Positions 8,849 to 17,389 of a DNA stretch of 64,000 bases are shown in pieces. Location of the stretch: contig NZ_CP015101.1 in NCBI RefSeq assembly GCF_002214465.1, positions 174,502-238,501 of the forward strand, read 5' to 3'. The translations under genes and the position numbers were made by a program. Under the pieces are notes generated by a model. The model was not told where the DNA came from and ran no database searches. It was given only the letters and a program-made list of their open reading frames with translations. This DNA is from Thermococcus barossii. Its GTDB lineage: Archaea > Methanobacteriota_B > Thermococci > Thermococcales > Thermococcaceae. Every line of letters begins with the position of its first letter. Within the stretch, counting starts at the first letter, position 1.

Positions 8849-8889
8849 CTTTTATAAAAGCGAGGTCAAGCTAAGTTTAGGCTTAGCTT
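8849..8889 (+). promoter_or_regulatory. Promoter and leader dyad of L10e
   Basis: CTTTTATAAAAG at 8849-8860 is the TATA box. The expected transcription start (about 8878-8885) falls inside an inverted repeat AAGCTAAG (8868-8875), spacer TTTAGG, CTTAGCTT (8882-8889). It could be an operator or a short hairpin at the 5' end of the leader. Confidence 0.5.
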
Positions 8890-8911
8890 ACGCTCATTTG
8901 GAGGTGAGATA

Positions 8912-9460
8912 ATGGGACTGAGACCAGCCAAGATTGATAGGGACGTTGACAAGCCCGCTTACACGAGGAGGGAATACATACGCGGTGCGCCCGGTCCGAA
9001 GATAACGATATTCGACATGGGCAACCTCTCGGCCGAGTTCGAGTACGAGGTGAGCCTTCACGCCGAGCAGGCCATGCAGATAAGGCAGAACGCCCTTGAG
9101 GCCATCCGTATACAGGTTAACAGGTACCTCCAGAAGAACGTCGGAAGGAGCAACTACCACTTCAAGATAAGGGTCTACCCCTTCCAGGTTCTCCGCGAGA
9201 ACCCGATGGCTACCGGAAGGAAGGCCGACCGTTACGGAAACGGTATGCGCAGGCCCTTTGGAAAGCCGATTGGCCTTGCCGCCCGTGTCAAGAAGGACCA
9301 GAAGATACTCACCGTCTGGGTGAACGAGAACCACCTCAAGTTCGCCCTCGGTGCCATGCACAGGGCCAAGATGAAGCTGCCCTACTCGGCGTACTACAGG
9401 ATATATGACAGGGAAGGCAACGACATCACCACCAAGGTTCTCTCGACCATGAAGCGCTAA
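8912..9460 (+). CDS. rpl10e: 50S ribosomal protein L10e (L16/QM family)
   Basis: 182 residues, full length. It begins [19 protein letters not shown] and contains the conserved FPFQVLR-like segment (YPFQVLREN) and the GMRRPFGKP loop characteristic of archaeal and eukaryotic L10e, which binds near the peptidyl-transferase region and A-site finger of 23S rRNA. GGAGGTGAG precedes the ATG. It is a monocistronic unit outside the large ribosomal operons, with its own TATA box and dyad. Confidence 0.97.
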   Translation: MGLRPAKIDRDVDKPAYTRREYIRGAPGPKITIFDMGNLSAEFEYEVSLHAEQAMQIRQNALEAIRIQVNRYLQKNVGRSNYHFKIRVYPFQVLRENPMATGRKADRYGNGMRRPFGKPIGLAARVKKDQKILTVWVNENHLKFALGAMHRAKMKLPYSAYYRIYDREGNDITTKVLSTMKR

Positions 9461-9559
9461 AGCGCTTTACCTTATCCTTTTCTCGCATCCTTCCTCGTGG
9501 TTTCGCCATATATTCATAATAATTATTAACGATGCAGTCCAACTTAGACTGGTGGGATT

Positions 9560-10702
9560 ATGGTAAGCTCAGGTTTCAAGGCCATGCTCCTCAAGCTCGG
9601 CGTTCCTGAGGAGCGCCTGTCGGTTCTCGAGGGCAAGGGGGGCATAGTTGAGGACGAGTTTAATGGCATCAGATACGTTCGCTTCCGCGACTCAGCCAAA
9701 GGCTTCCGGCGCGGGACGGTGGTCTTTGAGAACGGTGACGTTGTTCTGGGCTTCCCTCACATAAAGCGCATCATTCATCTCGAAAACGGGATAAGGCGGG
9801 TCTTTAAGAACAGAACTTTCTACGTCGAGGAGAAGGTGGACGGCTACAACGTCCGCGTCGTGAAGGTGCGGGATAAGATTCTTGCCCTCACGAGGGGCGG
9901 CTTCGTCTGTCCGTTCACGACGGAGAGGATTCCCGACTTCGTGAACGAGGAGTTCTTCAGGGACTACCCGAACCTCGTCTTGGCAGGAGAGATGGCCGGA
10001 CCGGAGAGTCCGTACATTGTCGAGGGACCCCCATACATTAAGGAGGACATCCAGTTCTTCCTCTTCGACATCCAGGAGAAGGGAACGGGGCGGAGCCTTC
10101 CAGTGGAGGAGAGGCTCGGGCTTGCTGAGGAGTACGGCATCGAGCACGTTGAGACCTTCGGCGTCTACGACCGCTCGAAAATCGACGAGCTGTACGAGCT
10201 AATCGAGAGACTCAGCCGCGAGAGAAGAGAGGGCATCGTCATGAAGACGCCGGACATGAGGAGAATCGCGAAATACGTCACTCCCTACGCCAACATCAAC
10301 GACGTTAGGATAGGCTCCCACATATTCTTTGACCTTCCTCATGGTTACTTCATGGGGAGGATTAAACGCCTCGCCTTTTACCTGGCGGAGAGGAAGGTGA
10401 AGGGCGAGGAGTTCGACGAGTACGCCAGGGCCCTTGGAAAGGCCCTTTTGAGGCCCTTCGTCGAGAGCATCCACGAGGTTGCCAGCGGCGGGGAGGTCGA
10501 GGAGGTCTTCACGGTGCGGGTGAAGAGCATCAGCACCGCACACAAGATGGTGACCCACTTCGAGAGGCTTGGGGTCAAGATACACATCGAGGACATCGAG
10601 GATCTGAAGAACGGCTACTGGAGGATAACCTTCAAGCGGGTCTATCCCGACGCCACGCGGGAGATGAGAGAGCTGTGGAACGGGCTGGCGTTTGTGGACT
10701 GA
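9560..10702 (+). CDS. ATP-dependent RNA ligase, Rnl3 / Pab1020 family
   Basis: 380 residues. The nucleotidyltransferase motif I is EEKVDGYNVRV with the predicted AMP-accepting lysine at residue 92; a motif IV-like EGIVMK lies near 224-229. A C-terminal domain of about 130 residues follows, as in the dimeric Pyrococcus Pab1020 enzyme, which circularises small RNAs in vitro. The AT-rich upstream stretch (about 9510-9530) probably carries the promoter. Cellular substrates may include box C/D or tRNA-intron-derived RNAs (family knowledge, not shown here). It lies just before ATPase module 2 but on a separate transcript. Confidence 0.93.
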   Translation: MVSSGFKAMLLKLGVPEERLSVLEGKGGIVEDEFNGIRYVRFRDSAKGFRRGTVVFENGDVVLGFPHIKRIIHLENGIRRVFKNRTFYVEEKVDGYNVRVVKVRDKILALTRGGFVCPFTTERIPDFVNEEFFRDYPNLVLAGEMAGPESPYIVEGPPYIKEDIQFFLFDIQEKGTGRSLPVEERLGLAEEYGIEHVETFGVYDRSKIDELYELIERLSRERREGIVMKTPDMRRIAKYVTPYANINDVRIGSHIFFDLPHGYFMGRIKRLAFYLAERKVKGEEFDEYARALGKALLRPFVESIHEVASGGEVEEVFTVRVKSISTAHKMVTHFERLGVKIHIEDIEDLKNGYWRITFKRVYPDATREMRELWNGLAFVD

Positions 10703-10780
10703 CTTGGAGGAGTTTTGGGCACGGGGGCTGCTCTAAAGTGCCGGGAACTCTAGGGGATGAGGGGGCCTTAACGGAAATCC

Positions 10781-10820
10781 TTAAATAGTTCACGCACGAT
10801 TATCATAATCATGAGTGAAC
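10781..10820 (+). promoter_or_regulatory. TATA box and start-codon-spanning dyad of ATPase module 2
   Basis: TTAAATAG at 10781-10788 is 30 bp before the ATG at 10811. Positions 10788-10820 form a dyad with 14 of 16 pairs matching, centred on 10804: outer arms GTTCAC and GTGAAC, inner core GATTATCATAATC (10798-10810) ending at the start codon. The inner core is the one seen before the gene at 160; the outer arms differ in sequence but are self-complementary. Confidence 0.6.
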
Positions 10821-12187
10821 TATTCGTGAACCGCATCCGGGAACTGGAGGCACTGAGGAAGGCTTACCTAAGTGAGCGGAAGGAGCTGATACTGGTCTAC
10901 GGGCGCAGGAGGATAGGGAAGACCGAGCTCGTGAAGCGGTCGGTTGAAGGGATTCCGCACGTTTACTTCTTCGCCGAGGAGGCCCTTGAAAGTGAGAACC
11001 TCTCGACCTTCAGGGGACTCGTCGGGAAGGCCCTTAAGAACCCCCTGATCGGCAGGGCCGAGCTCTCGTGGGAGGAGCTGTTCGAACTTCTCGACGGCTC
11101 CGGAGTGGTGGTTATAATAGACGAGTTCCCGAACCTCATCAGGCAGAACCCCGGGATGTTATCAAAGTTCCAGAAAATCTGGGACGGCTCAAGGGGTCTG
11201 AAGCTCGTTTTAACCGGCTCCTCGGTTAGCGTGATGGAGAGTCAGGTTCTCGGCCACAGGAGCCCGCTCTACGGCAGGAGGACGCTCTCCCTGCGGCTCA
11301 ACCCCCTAATTTTCTTCCACCTGAGGGAGTTCTTTCCAGACAGGGGCTGGGAGGAGCTGGTGAGGATTTACGGGATAACCGACGGCATTCCCGCGTACAT
11401 CCAAGAGGTTCGCTTCAGGCTCAGTGCCGGTGAGAGGCTCGAGGAGGTTTTCCGGCCCAACAAGCCCCTCTTTGATGAGGCCGAATTCCTCCTGAGGAGC
11501 GAGCTGAGGGAGCCGCGGAGGTACTTCTCAATACTCAGGGCGATAGCCTTTGGGAAGACGAGGTTTGGGGAGATAGTGAGCTTCACCGGTCTGCCAAGCT
11601 CGACGGTTTCAAAGTACCTCGACAACCTGCAGGAGCTCCACATAGTCGAGGAGAGGCATCCCGTTGGCGAGCCCGAGCGGAGGAGGAACGCGAGGTACTA
11701 CATAAGCGACCTGTACTTCACCTTCTGGTTCCGCTTCGTCTACCCCAACCGCTCCCAGCTCCTTGAGTACGGCCACATCGAGGGCTTCGAGGAGGAATAC
11801 AACCGCTACCTTGGCTTCGTCTTTGAAAAGGTCGCCGAGCAGTTCCTGGTAAAGCTCAGCAAGTCCGGAAACCTGCCCTTCAGGTTCACAAAGATTGGCC
11901 GCTGGTGGCGTAAGAACGAGGAGATTGACATGCTCGCCATGAACGAGAGGGAGAAAAGAGCCCTCTTCGTGGAGGTTAAGTGGAAAAGCCTGGGGGAGAG
12001 GGAAGCGCGGGGGATACTCAGGGATTTGGAGCGGAAGAGCGAGCTGGTGGGTCTTGATGACTGGGAGAAGGGCTATGGCCTGGTGGCGAAGGAAGTTGGG
12101 AGCAAGGAGGAACTCAGGGAAAACGGTTACCTCGTCTGGGATTTGGGGGATTTCGAAAGGCTTATTTCTTTTGAGGGCAAAGTTTGA
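10811..12187 (+). CDS. Archaeal P-loop ATPase with C-terminal DUF234 / PD-(D/E)XK-like domain (module 2)
   Basis: 458 residues, paralogue of the 160-1545 protein over its full length and especially over the last 120 residues. Walker A GRRRIGKT is at 31-38, Walker B ends IIDEFPNL near residue 105, and a winged-helix-like segment is near 240-290. The C-terminal nuclease-like signature is D373 with E388-V-K390. The 3' ends of the two genes are also closely similar in DNA. It is probably leaderless, with the start overlapped by a dyad. It is followed after 12 nt by a degenerate partner gene. Function unknown. Confidence 0.9.
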   Translation: MSELFVNRIRELEALRKAYLSERKELILVYGRRRIGKTELVKRSVEGIPHVYFFAEEALESENLSTFRGLVGKALKNPLIGRAELSWEELFELLDGSGVVVIIDEFPNLIRQNPGMLSKFQKIWDGSRGLKLVLTGSSVSVMESQVLGHRSPLYGRRTLSLRLNPLIFFHLREFFPDRGWEELVRIYGITDGIPAYIQEVRFRLSAGERLEEVFRPNKPLFDEAEFLLRSELREPRRYFSILRAIAFGKTRFGEIVSFTGLPSSTVSKYLDNLQELHIVEERHPVGEPERRRNARYYISDLYFTFWFRFVYPNRSQLLEYGHIEGFEEEYNRYLGFVFEKVAEQFLVKLSKSGNLPFRFTKIGRWWRKNEEIDMLAMNEREKRALFVEVKWKSLGEREARGILRDLERKSELVGLDDWEKGYGLVAKEVGSKEELRENGYLVWDLGDFERLISFEGKV

Positions 12188-12199
12188 GGGGTGTGGGTC

Positions 12200-13223
12200 A
12201 TGCTGCTGACATTTCACCAGCTCCCCTTTGATGTGGTGCACCTGCAGGCGCTCCTGTTTTCGATAATGCCGGTGCTGTGGATCGCGCATGAGAAAAAGAT
12301 AAAAAAAGAATCCGAAAATCGTACACACACCTAGCTACAACGATAGACATCCACCTCAGAAAGCAAGGGATCCCTCTGGAACTGCAAAGACTCATAAGTG
12401 ACCGGTACAAAGGAGAGCCTATATACGTGGTTGCAAAAAACGACGTGGAACTGGCAAAAATTCTGATGTTTTTAGACATCGTAACCTCAATAGCAAGGAA
12501 AAAATTTGGCAGCACTGCAAAAGTCGAAAGTGCGATCCCCGTCGACATGCGATTGTTAAGCATGAAAGAAGACCTAGATCTTAAATTCGACAAAAAATAC
12601 CGGGAAAAAACTGAAGAAGCGAGGAAAAAAGCCCCTTACACTCGACGACATCATAAACTCCGAGGATATTTTGAACTCGATCGCGGCAAAGATCGCCAGA
12701 TCATCTGGGTCAAACGTTACCAGAGAGGATGTAAAGAAAATGATAAAGGAGTACATCCCATACATTAAAAGGATTGCCGACGCGTACCCTGAAGATCCAT
12801 CGTTCTACGACAAGATCATGCAAATCCCAGACCTGCCAGATTTAGAAAGAGATATTAAACCGCTGAATCCCGAAATATACAACGCAGTGGAAGCGTTGGC
12901 TGAAAAGCTGAAAGAGGATCTCAAAGCACCAGAACCCGTGCAGGAGAAAATCCGCTCACAGACAAAAACCTCGCCGATTGATCTCTCCAAAGCCAAGCTC
13001 GAAGTTCTCTCCATCCTCAACGGCCTTGAGTTCGCGGGCTTTTCCGATGATGCCAAGGCTAGGGCGGTGGAGAAACTCTCGGCAAAGATAGCCGAACTCT
13101 CCTCCGGCGGGCTGACCCAGGAGAGGGTCGGAGAGGGTCTTTGAGATGGGCCTCTACGCCTTTGCGCTTGAAATGATAAGGGCCGGCAAGTTCGAGAGGG
13201 TGAGGGAGGTGGAGAAGCTTTGA
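12200..13223 (+). pseudogene. Frameshifted partner gene of ATPase module 2
   Basis: The open frame from ATG 12200 (a hydrophobic N-terminus of about 25 residues, then a basic stretch) leaves frame near an A7 run at about 12300-12308. The next frame runs to a second shift at an A6 run at about 12624-12631, and the third part (with SKAKLEVLSILNGLEFAGF, matching the module-1 partner) ends at TGA 13142 although its homologous tail MGLYAFALEMI continues in another frame to 13221-13223. Three shifts, two at homopolymers, indicate a decayed gene or sequencing error; recoding is less likely. The reconstructed protein would be about 340 residues, like its 349-residue counterpart. Confidence 0.75.
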
Positions 13224-13232
13224 CCTGCAAGG

Positions 13233-14315
13233 TCAAAGCTCCCGGAAGACCCTCTCCAGGACGGGGTCGGGGATGGTGTACCTTCCTTCCCTTTTCTCCA
13301 CGTAGCCCGACTTCACGAGGTTTTCTAGCAGGGCCGAAAAGTTCGAGTCGTTCACGTAGCCCAGCTTCAGCGTGACGTAGTCCTTTATGTCCTTCCACCT
13401 TGAATAGCCGAGCGCCACCGCCTTCAAAATCACCCTGTATCTGGGGCTGTAGGCGAAGAGCCTCGAAAGCTCGCCATCCGCTATTGATTTGGCCTCCCTC
13501 AGAACCTCCTCAATGGCCTCCCCGTGTCTGAGCTTCCTCGTGACGCGGGTGTAGCCATAGAGGGCCAGCCAGCCGGGAATCCCGTCGAGTTTCTCCACCG
13601 CATCTTCAATCTCGCGCTCCCTCACCTCAACCCCCACCTCTTCAAATCCCCTCCTCAAAAATTCGGCACTCAGCCCCGGTTCAAACCTTTCCAGGGCTAT
13701 GTCGTGGTGGTACCTGCCGAAAAGGGGGGCATTTGGGTCGTCCGGCTTGAGGAAGTCAAAGAGAAGACCCACCTCCGAGCCGGTCAGGATGAAGGTCAGG
13801 TTGGGCAGGTTGTCCACGGCGTAAGCTAAAATCCCATCGTACCTTGTGGCTCCCCCGAAACGCAGGTATTGAGCCTCGTCGAAGGCTATGACGACCCTGC
13901 CGGCCTCTTCACCGTAGTCGTTGAGCGCCTCAAGGAGTTCAGTTATTGAAAAGTCCCGCGAAGTTATCTCGACCCTGAAGCCGGAAACGCTGACCCCGCG
14001 AACCCTCTCAAGGAAGGCCCTTGCCTCCTCGACCAGCCTCTTCTTCCCGCTCATCCCCGAGAGCAACATCTTTCCGATTACGTACCTGTTCACCGAGGAG
14101 AACTCCGAGTATGTTTTCCGGACGTCTATCTTGATTGAGGGGTTTGGGAGCTCGTTCAGCGCAACGTTCAGGAGTGAGCTTTTGCCGAGCCTTCTCAACC
14201 CGAGGAGGAGGACCAGCCTCTCCCCGCGCTCCACGGAGCTTTCAAGCTCCCCCAGCTCCACCTCCCTGTCGAACAGTTCCTCCCTTCTGGTCTTTGGGTA
14301 GGGTGAGAACAGCAT
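13233..14315 (-). CDS. Archaeal P-loop ATPase with winged-helix C-terminus (third ATPase)
   Basis: 360 residues from ATG 14315; a longer in-frame start at 14411 would run through the palindromes and a hairpin and is rejected. Walker A GLRRLGKS is at residues 39-46, Walker B VVIAFDEAQ lies near 150-160, and the sensor segment FILTGSE follows. The C-terminal 60 residues look like a winged helix (SALLENLVKSGYVEKREGRY), and there is no EVK nuclease motif as in the module ATPases, so it belongs to another branch of ATPase_2. It is convergent with the pseudogene at 12200-13223 (9 nt apart), putting three related ATPase genes within 14 kb. Function unknown. Confidence 0.88.
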   Translation of the reverse strand: MLFSPYPKTRREELFDREVELGELESSVERGERLVLLLGLRRLGKSSLLNVALNELPNPSIKIDVRKTYSEFSSVNRYVIGKMLLSGMSGKKRLVEEARAFLERVRGVSVSGFRVEITSRDFSITELLEALNDYGEEAGRVVIAFDEAQYLRFGGATRYDGILAYAVDNLPNLTFILTGSEVGLLFDFLKPDDPNAPLFGRYHHDIALERFEPGLSAEFLRRGFEEVGVEVREREIEDAVEKLDGIPGWLALYGYTRVTRKLRHGEAIEEVLREAKSIADGELSRLFAYSPRYRVILKAVALGYSRWKDIKDYVTLKLGYVNDSNFSALLENLVKSGYVEKREGRYTIPDPVLERVFREL

Positions 14316-14316
14316 T

Positions 14317-14361
14317 AACTTGCACCCCCACAAGTTACTTGCACCCCTGCAAGTTAAAAGG
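14317..14361 (-). promoter_or_regulatory. Tandem palindromes and TATA-like box before the third ATPase
   Basis: Two dyads of the form ACTTG-N-CAAGT lie 20 bp apart: AACTTG/CAAGTT at 14317-14336 (6-bp arms) and ACTTGCA/TGCAAGT at 14337-14354 (perfect 7-bp arms around CCCC). On the minus strand CCTTTTAACTT at about 14351-14361 could be the TATA box, placing the palindromes over the transcription start and just before ATG 14315. Spacing of about two helical turns fits cooperative binding of a dimeric repressor. Confidence 0.6.
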
Positions 14362-14370
14362 TTTTCCATC

Positions 14371-14409
14371 AAACTTCGCGTTGCGAAGTTTGCTTTGCAA
14401 AAAAGTTTC
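14371..14409. repeat. Isolated hairpin resembling the end of the dispersed three-hairpin repeat
   Basis: AAACTTCGC (14371-14379), GTT, GCGAAGTTT (14383-14391) is a perfect 9-bp inverted repeat, followed by TGCTTTGCA and AAAAAGTTTC. It resembles the GAAACTTTTGC-NNN-GCAAAAGTTTC hairpins at 32749 and 51015, but I see no full element attached. Confidence 0.45.
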
Positions 14410-14450
14410 ACACCATCAACACCAAAAAAGGGTGGAAGGGTTCGAAAGCC

Positions 14451-14460
14451 TTTTAAATAG
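14451..14460 (+). promoter_or_regulatory. TATA box for the SPOUT-ribosomal superoperon
   Basis: TTTTAAATAG lies about 56-65 bp before the ATG at 14516, predicting a start near 14482 and a leader of about 35 nt. No other strong promoter is visible before L3, so this probably drives the first part of the superoperon. Confidence 0.5.
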
Positions 14461-14515
14461 TCTCCATAGACCCCACTTCAGCGTTGAAGTTAGCACAGCG
14501 AAGGATGACGGAAAA

Positions 14516-15286
14516 ATGGCCTGGCACGTCTTCATTCCCGATTCGCTCCTCGAGGAAACCGACGACCCAAAAATCAGGACGTACAAGGTTGGACAGATAG
14601 CCAGGAGCTGCGCGATATTCGGCGTCGAGCACATCTGGATATACAGGGCGGGCGGCAGGGACGGAAGGTTCATCAAAACGATCTTGGAGTACGCGGAAAC
14701 GCCCCAGTACCTCAGGAAGAGGCTGTTTCCGCTGATGCCCGAGCTCAGGTACGTCGGCGTTATCCCGCCACTAAGGACACCCCACCACAAGCTCAAGGGC
14801 AAGCCTAGGGTTGGGGAAATCCGCGAGGGCTTCGCCTTCCTGAAAGGCAAACGGGTTTACGCGGACATCGGCCTCGACGAGCTCGCCTTGGTGGAGGGGG
14901 ACGTTGAGGGACGCGCGACCTTCAGAATCGTCTCGGTAAGGCCGCTCAGGGTGGTACCAGCGAAGCCAGAGGAGTACTGGGGATACAGGGTGCATCTCAC
15001 GAGGAAGTCGCTGGCAAAAACACTTAAAAAGGCCAGGCTGGATCTGACCATCGCGACCTCAAGGAGGGGTCGTGACGTTCGAGAGGTGAAGCTTCCCCCG
15101 CTCGAGGGGGAGGTCGGATTCGTCTTCGGCTCACCGAGGAAGGGCGTGATGGAGCTCCTCGGCGAGGAGGAATATGACTTTGATCTAATCCTCAACACCG
15201 TTCCAAATCAGCGGACAGCTACCGTCCGCACCGAGGAGGCGCTCCTCGCTACACTCGCGGTGTTTAATCTCATAAGGAGGGATTGA
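14516..15286 (+). CDS. SPOUT-class RNA methyltransferase (COG2106, putative RNA uridine-N3 type)
   Basis: 256 residues starting [14 protein letters not shown], with AAGGATGA in front of the ATG. The N-terminal half and the C-terminal segment [14 protein letters not shown] and [19 protein letters not shown] are those of the SPOUT (trefoil-knot) family adjacent to rpl3 in many Euryarchaeota; the family is proposed to methylate rRNA. A longer frame begins at 14135 but crosses the divergent ATPase gene and its palindromes, so it is rejected. There is 1 nt between its stop and the L3 start. Confidence 0.9.
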   Translation: MAWHVFIPDSLLEETDDPKIRTYKVGQIARSCAIFGVEHIWIYRAGGRDGRFIKTILEYAETPQYLRKRLFPLMPELRYVGVIPPLRTPHHKLKGKPRVGEIREGFAFLKGKRVYADIGLDELALVEGDVEGRATFRIVSVRPLRVVPAKPEEYWGYRVHLTRKSLAKTLKKARLDLTIATSRRGRDVREVKLPPLEGEVGFVFGSPRKGVMELLGEEEYDFDLILNTVPNQRTATVRTEEALLATLAVFNLIRRD

Positions 15287-15287
15287 G

Positions 15288-16331
15288 ATGGGAAAAATAC
15301 ACAGGCCAAGGAGAGGTTCACTGGCTTACTCCCCCAGAAAGAGGGCCAAGAGCATAGTCCCGAGAATCAGAAAGTGGCCGCAGGACAGTGAGGTCAGGAT
15401 GCTCGGTTTCGCCGGCTACAAGGCTGGCATGACCCACGTCCTCATGATAGACGACAGGCCAGGGCTCACCAAGGGCAAGGAGATATTCATGCCGGTCACG
15501 GTAGTCGAGGTCCCGCCGCTCTTCGTCTACGGCATCAGGGCCTACAGGCAGGGCTACCTCGGGCTTGAAACGGCCACCGAGGTCTGGTTCCACGAGCTCA
15601 ACGATTACGTTAGGAGGCGCATAAAGACCCTGCCGAAGGAGTACGGTGAAGAGGCCTTCAAGGCCAAGCTCGGCCAGCTTGAGGACCTCGTCAACGATGG
15701 CGAGATAGTTGACGTCAGGCTTCTCGTTCACACACAGCCGTGGCTCATCAAGCTCAAGAAGAAGCCCGAGGTCATGGAGTACGCCATCGGCGGCGGCGAC
15801 GTCAGGGCCAAGTTCGAGTACGCCAAGGAGAAGATCGGCAAGGAGCTCCGCGCGAGCGAGGTTCTCCACGAGGGCGAGCTACTCGACGTCATAGCGGTCA
15901 CCAAGGGCAAGGGAACCCAGGGCCCGGTCAAGCGCTGGGGTGTCAAGATACAGTTCCACAAGGCCCAGAGGGCCGGTAAGGGCAGGCACATCGGTAACCT
16001 CGGTCCGTGGCACCCGACCAGGGTCATGTGGACCGTCCCGCAGGCGGGCCAGATGGGCTTCCACCACAGGACCGAGTTCAACAAGAGGCTCATAGCCATA
16101 GGCGAGAACGGCAAGCTCAAGCTCGACGAGAAGAACGAAATAGAGATCACCCCGAAGGGAGGCTTCCCGCACTACGGAATAATAAGGAGCGACTTCCTCA
16201 TGATACAGGGCACCGTCCCGGGAGCCTTCAAGAGGATCATCAGGGTCAGGCCTGCTATAAGGCCGCCGAAGAAGAAGCCGCCGGTTGAGAGGCCGCAGAT
16301 AACCTACGTCAGTAGGGAATCCAAGCAGTGA
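15288..16331 (+). CDS. rpl3: 50S ribosomal protein L3
   Basis: 347 residues, the long archaeal/eukaryotic form. It begins [22 protein letters not shown] and contains the conserved region with HRTEFNKR and the central loop ([28 protein letters not shown]) that reaches the peptidyl-transferase centre. AGGAGGGATTGAG before the ATG overlaps the preceding stop. First ribosomal gene of the S10-type cluster. Confidence 0.98.
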   Translation: MGKIHRPRRGSLAYSPRKRAKSIVPRIRKWPQDSEVRMLGFAGYKAGMTHVLMIDDRPGLTKGKEIFMPVTVVEVPPLFVYGIRAYRQGYLGLETATEVWFHELNDYVRRRIKTLPKEYGEEAFKAKLGQLEDLVNDGEIVDVRLLVHTQPWLIKLKKKPEVMEYAIGGGDVRAKFEYAKEKIGKELRASEVLHEGELLDVIAVTKGKGTQGPVKRWGVKIQFHKAQRAGKGRHIGNLGPWHPTRVMWTVPQAGQMGFHHRTEFNKRLIAIGENGKLKLDEKNEIEITPKGGFPHYGIIRSDFLMIQGTVPGAFKRIIRVRPAIRPPKKKPPVERPQITYVSRESKQ

Positions 16332-16341
16332 GGTGAGATAG

Positions 16342-17109
16342 ATGAAGGTTAAGGTTTTCAATCTCGAAGGCGAGCCGGTGGAGGAGATAGAGCTTCCGAA
16401 GGTCTTTGCCACTCCTTTCAGACCGGACCTCATCAGACGTGCCGTCATCGCTTCCTGGACCCACAGGATACAGCCCCAGGGCAGGGACCCGATGGCCGGC
16501 AAGAGGCGCGTCACTGAGAACATCGGAAAGGGCCATGGAATGGCCAGGGTTGAGAGGATAAAGACCTCCCCGAGGTTTGCCGCCTTCGTTCCCTTCGCGA
16601 GGGGTGGAAGGAGAACCCACCCGCCCAAGGTCGAGAAGATCATCTGGGAGGACATCAATAAGAAGGAGCGCAGGCTTGCCATAATGAGCGCGATAGCGGC
16701 TACGGCCAACTACGACCTCGTCAGGGCCAGGGGCCACATCGTTGACAACGTCCCGCAGGTTCCGATAGTGGTCACCGACGACCTCGAAAAGGTCTTCAAG
16801 ACCGCCCAGACCAGGGAGATATTCAAGAAGCTCGGCGTCTGGGACGACATCGAGAGGGCCAAGAAGAACACCAAGATAAGGGCCGGTAAGGGCAAGATGC
16901 GCGGAAGGCGCTACAAGAAGGCCAAGGGCCCGCTCATCGTCGTTGCCAAGAACGAGGGCATCGTCCAGGGCGCGAGAAACCACCCCGGCGTTGATGTGGT
17001 TACCGTTGAGAACCTTAGTGCCGAGCTTCTCGCCCCGGGAACCCACCCCGGAAGGCTCACTATATGGACGAAGGGAGCCATAGAGAGGCTTAGGGAGATT
17101 TACGGGTGA
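16342..17109 (+). CDS. rpl4: 50S ribosomal protein L4 (L1e)
   Basis: 255 residues. It carries the extended loop ([23 protein letters not shown]) that lines the exit tunnel, and the archaeal L4 globular domain. GAGGTGAGATAG lies just before the ATG, 10 nt behind L3. Order L3-L4-L23-L2 is the conserved S10 arrangement. Confidence 0.98.
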   Translation: MKVKVFNLEGEPVEEIELPKVFATPFRPDLIRRAVIASWTHRIQPQGRDPMAGKRRVTENIGKGHGMARVERIKTSPRFAAFVPFARGGRRTHPPKVEKIIWEDINKKERRLAIMSAIAATANYDLVRARGHIVDNVPQVPIVVTDDLEKVFKTAQTREIFKKLGVWDDIERAKKNTKIRAGKGKMRGRRYKKAKGPLIVVAKNEGIVQGARNHPGVDVVTVENLSAELLAPGTHPGRLTIWTKGAIERLREIYG

Positions 17110-17115
17110 TGAGAG

Positions 17116-17376
17116 ATGGATCCGTACAAAGTCATCATCAAGCCGGTCGTCACGGAAAAGGCCGTGGCGATGATAGAGAACGAGAACAAGCTCACCTTCA
17201 TAGTTGACAGAAGAGCCACCAAGCAGGACATCAAGAGGGCCGTGGAAGAGATGTTCGAGGTCAAGGTCGAGAAGGTCAACACCCTTATAACCATGAGGGG
17301 AGAGAAGAAGGCCTACGTGAAGCTCAAGCCTGAGTACAGCGCAAGTGAGGTTGCCGCAAGGATAGGATTGTTCTGA
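17116..17376 (+). CDS. rpl23: 50S ribosomal protein L23
   Basis: 86 residues, normal archaeal length. It begins [16 protein letters not shown] and contains the [11 protein letters not shown]-like motif ([17 protein letters not shown]). It binds domain III of 23S rRNA at the tunnel exit, where SRP docks. It starts 6 nt after L4 with GATGAGAG as binding site. Confidence 0.98.
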   Translation: MDPYKVIIKPVVTEKAVAMIENENKLTFIVDRRATKQDIKRAVEEMFEVKVEKVNTLITMRGEKKAYVKLKPEYSASEVAARIGLF

Positions 17377-17389
17377 CGGGGTGAGTGAG

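Noticed and set aside
14135-14515. Long N-terminal extension of the SPOUT methyltransferase
   Set aside because: It crosses the ATPase gene, its palindromes and the operon promoter; ATG 14516 has an AAGGATGA site and matches family length.
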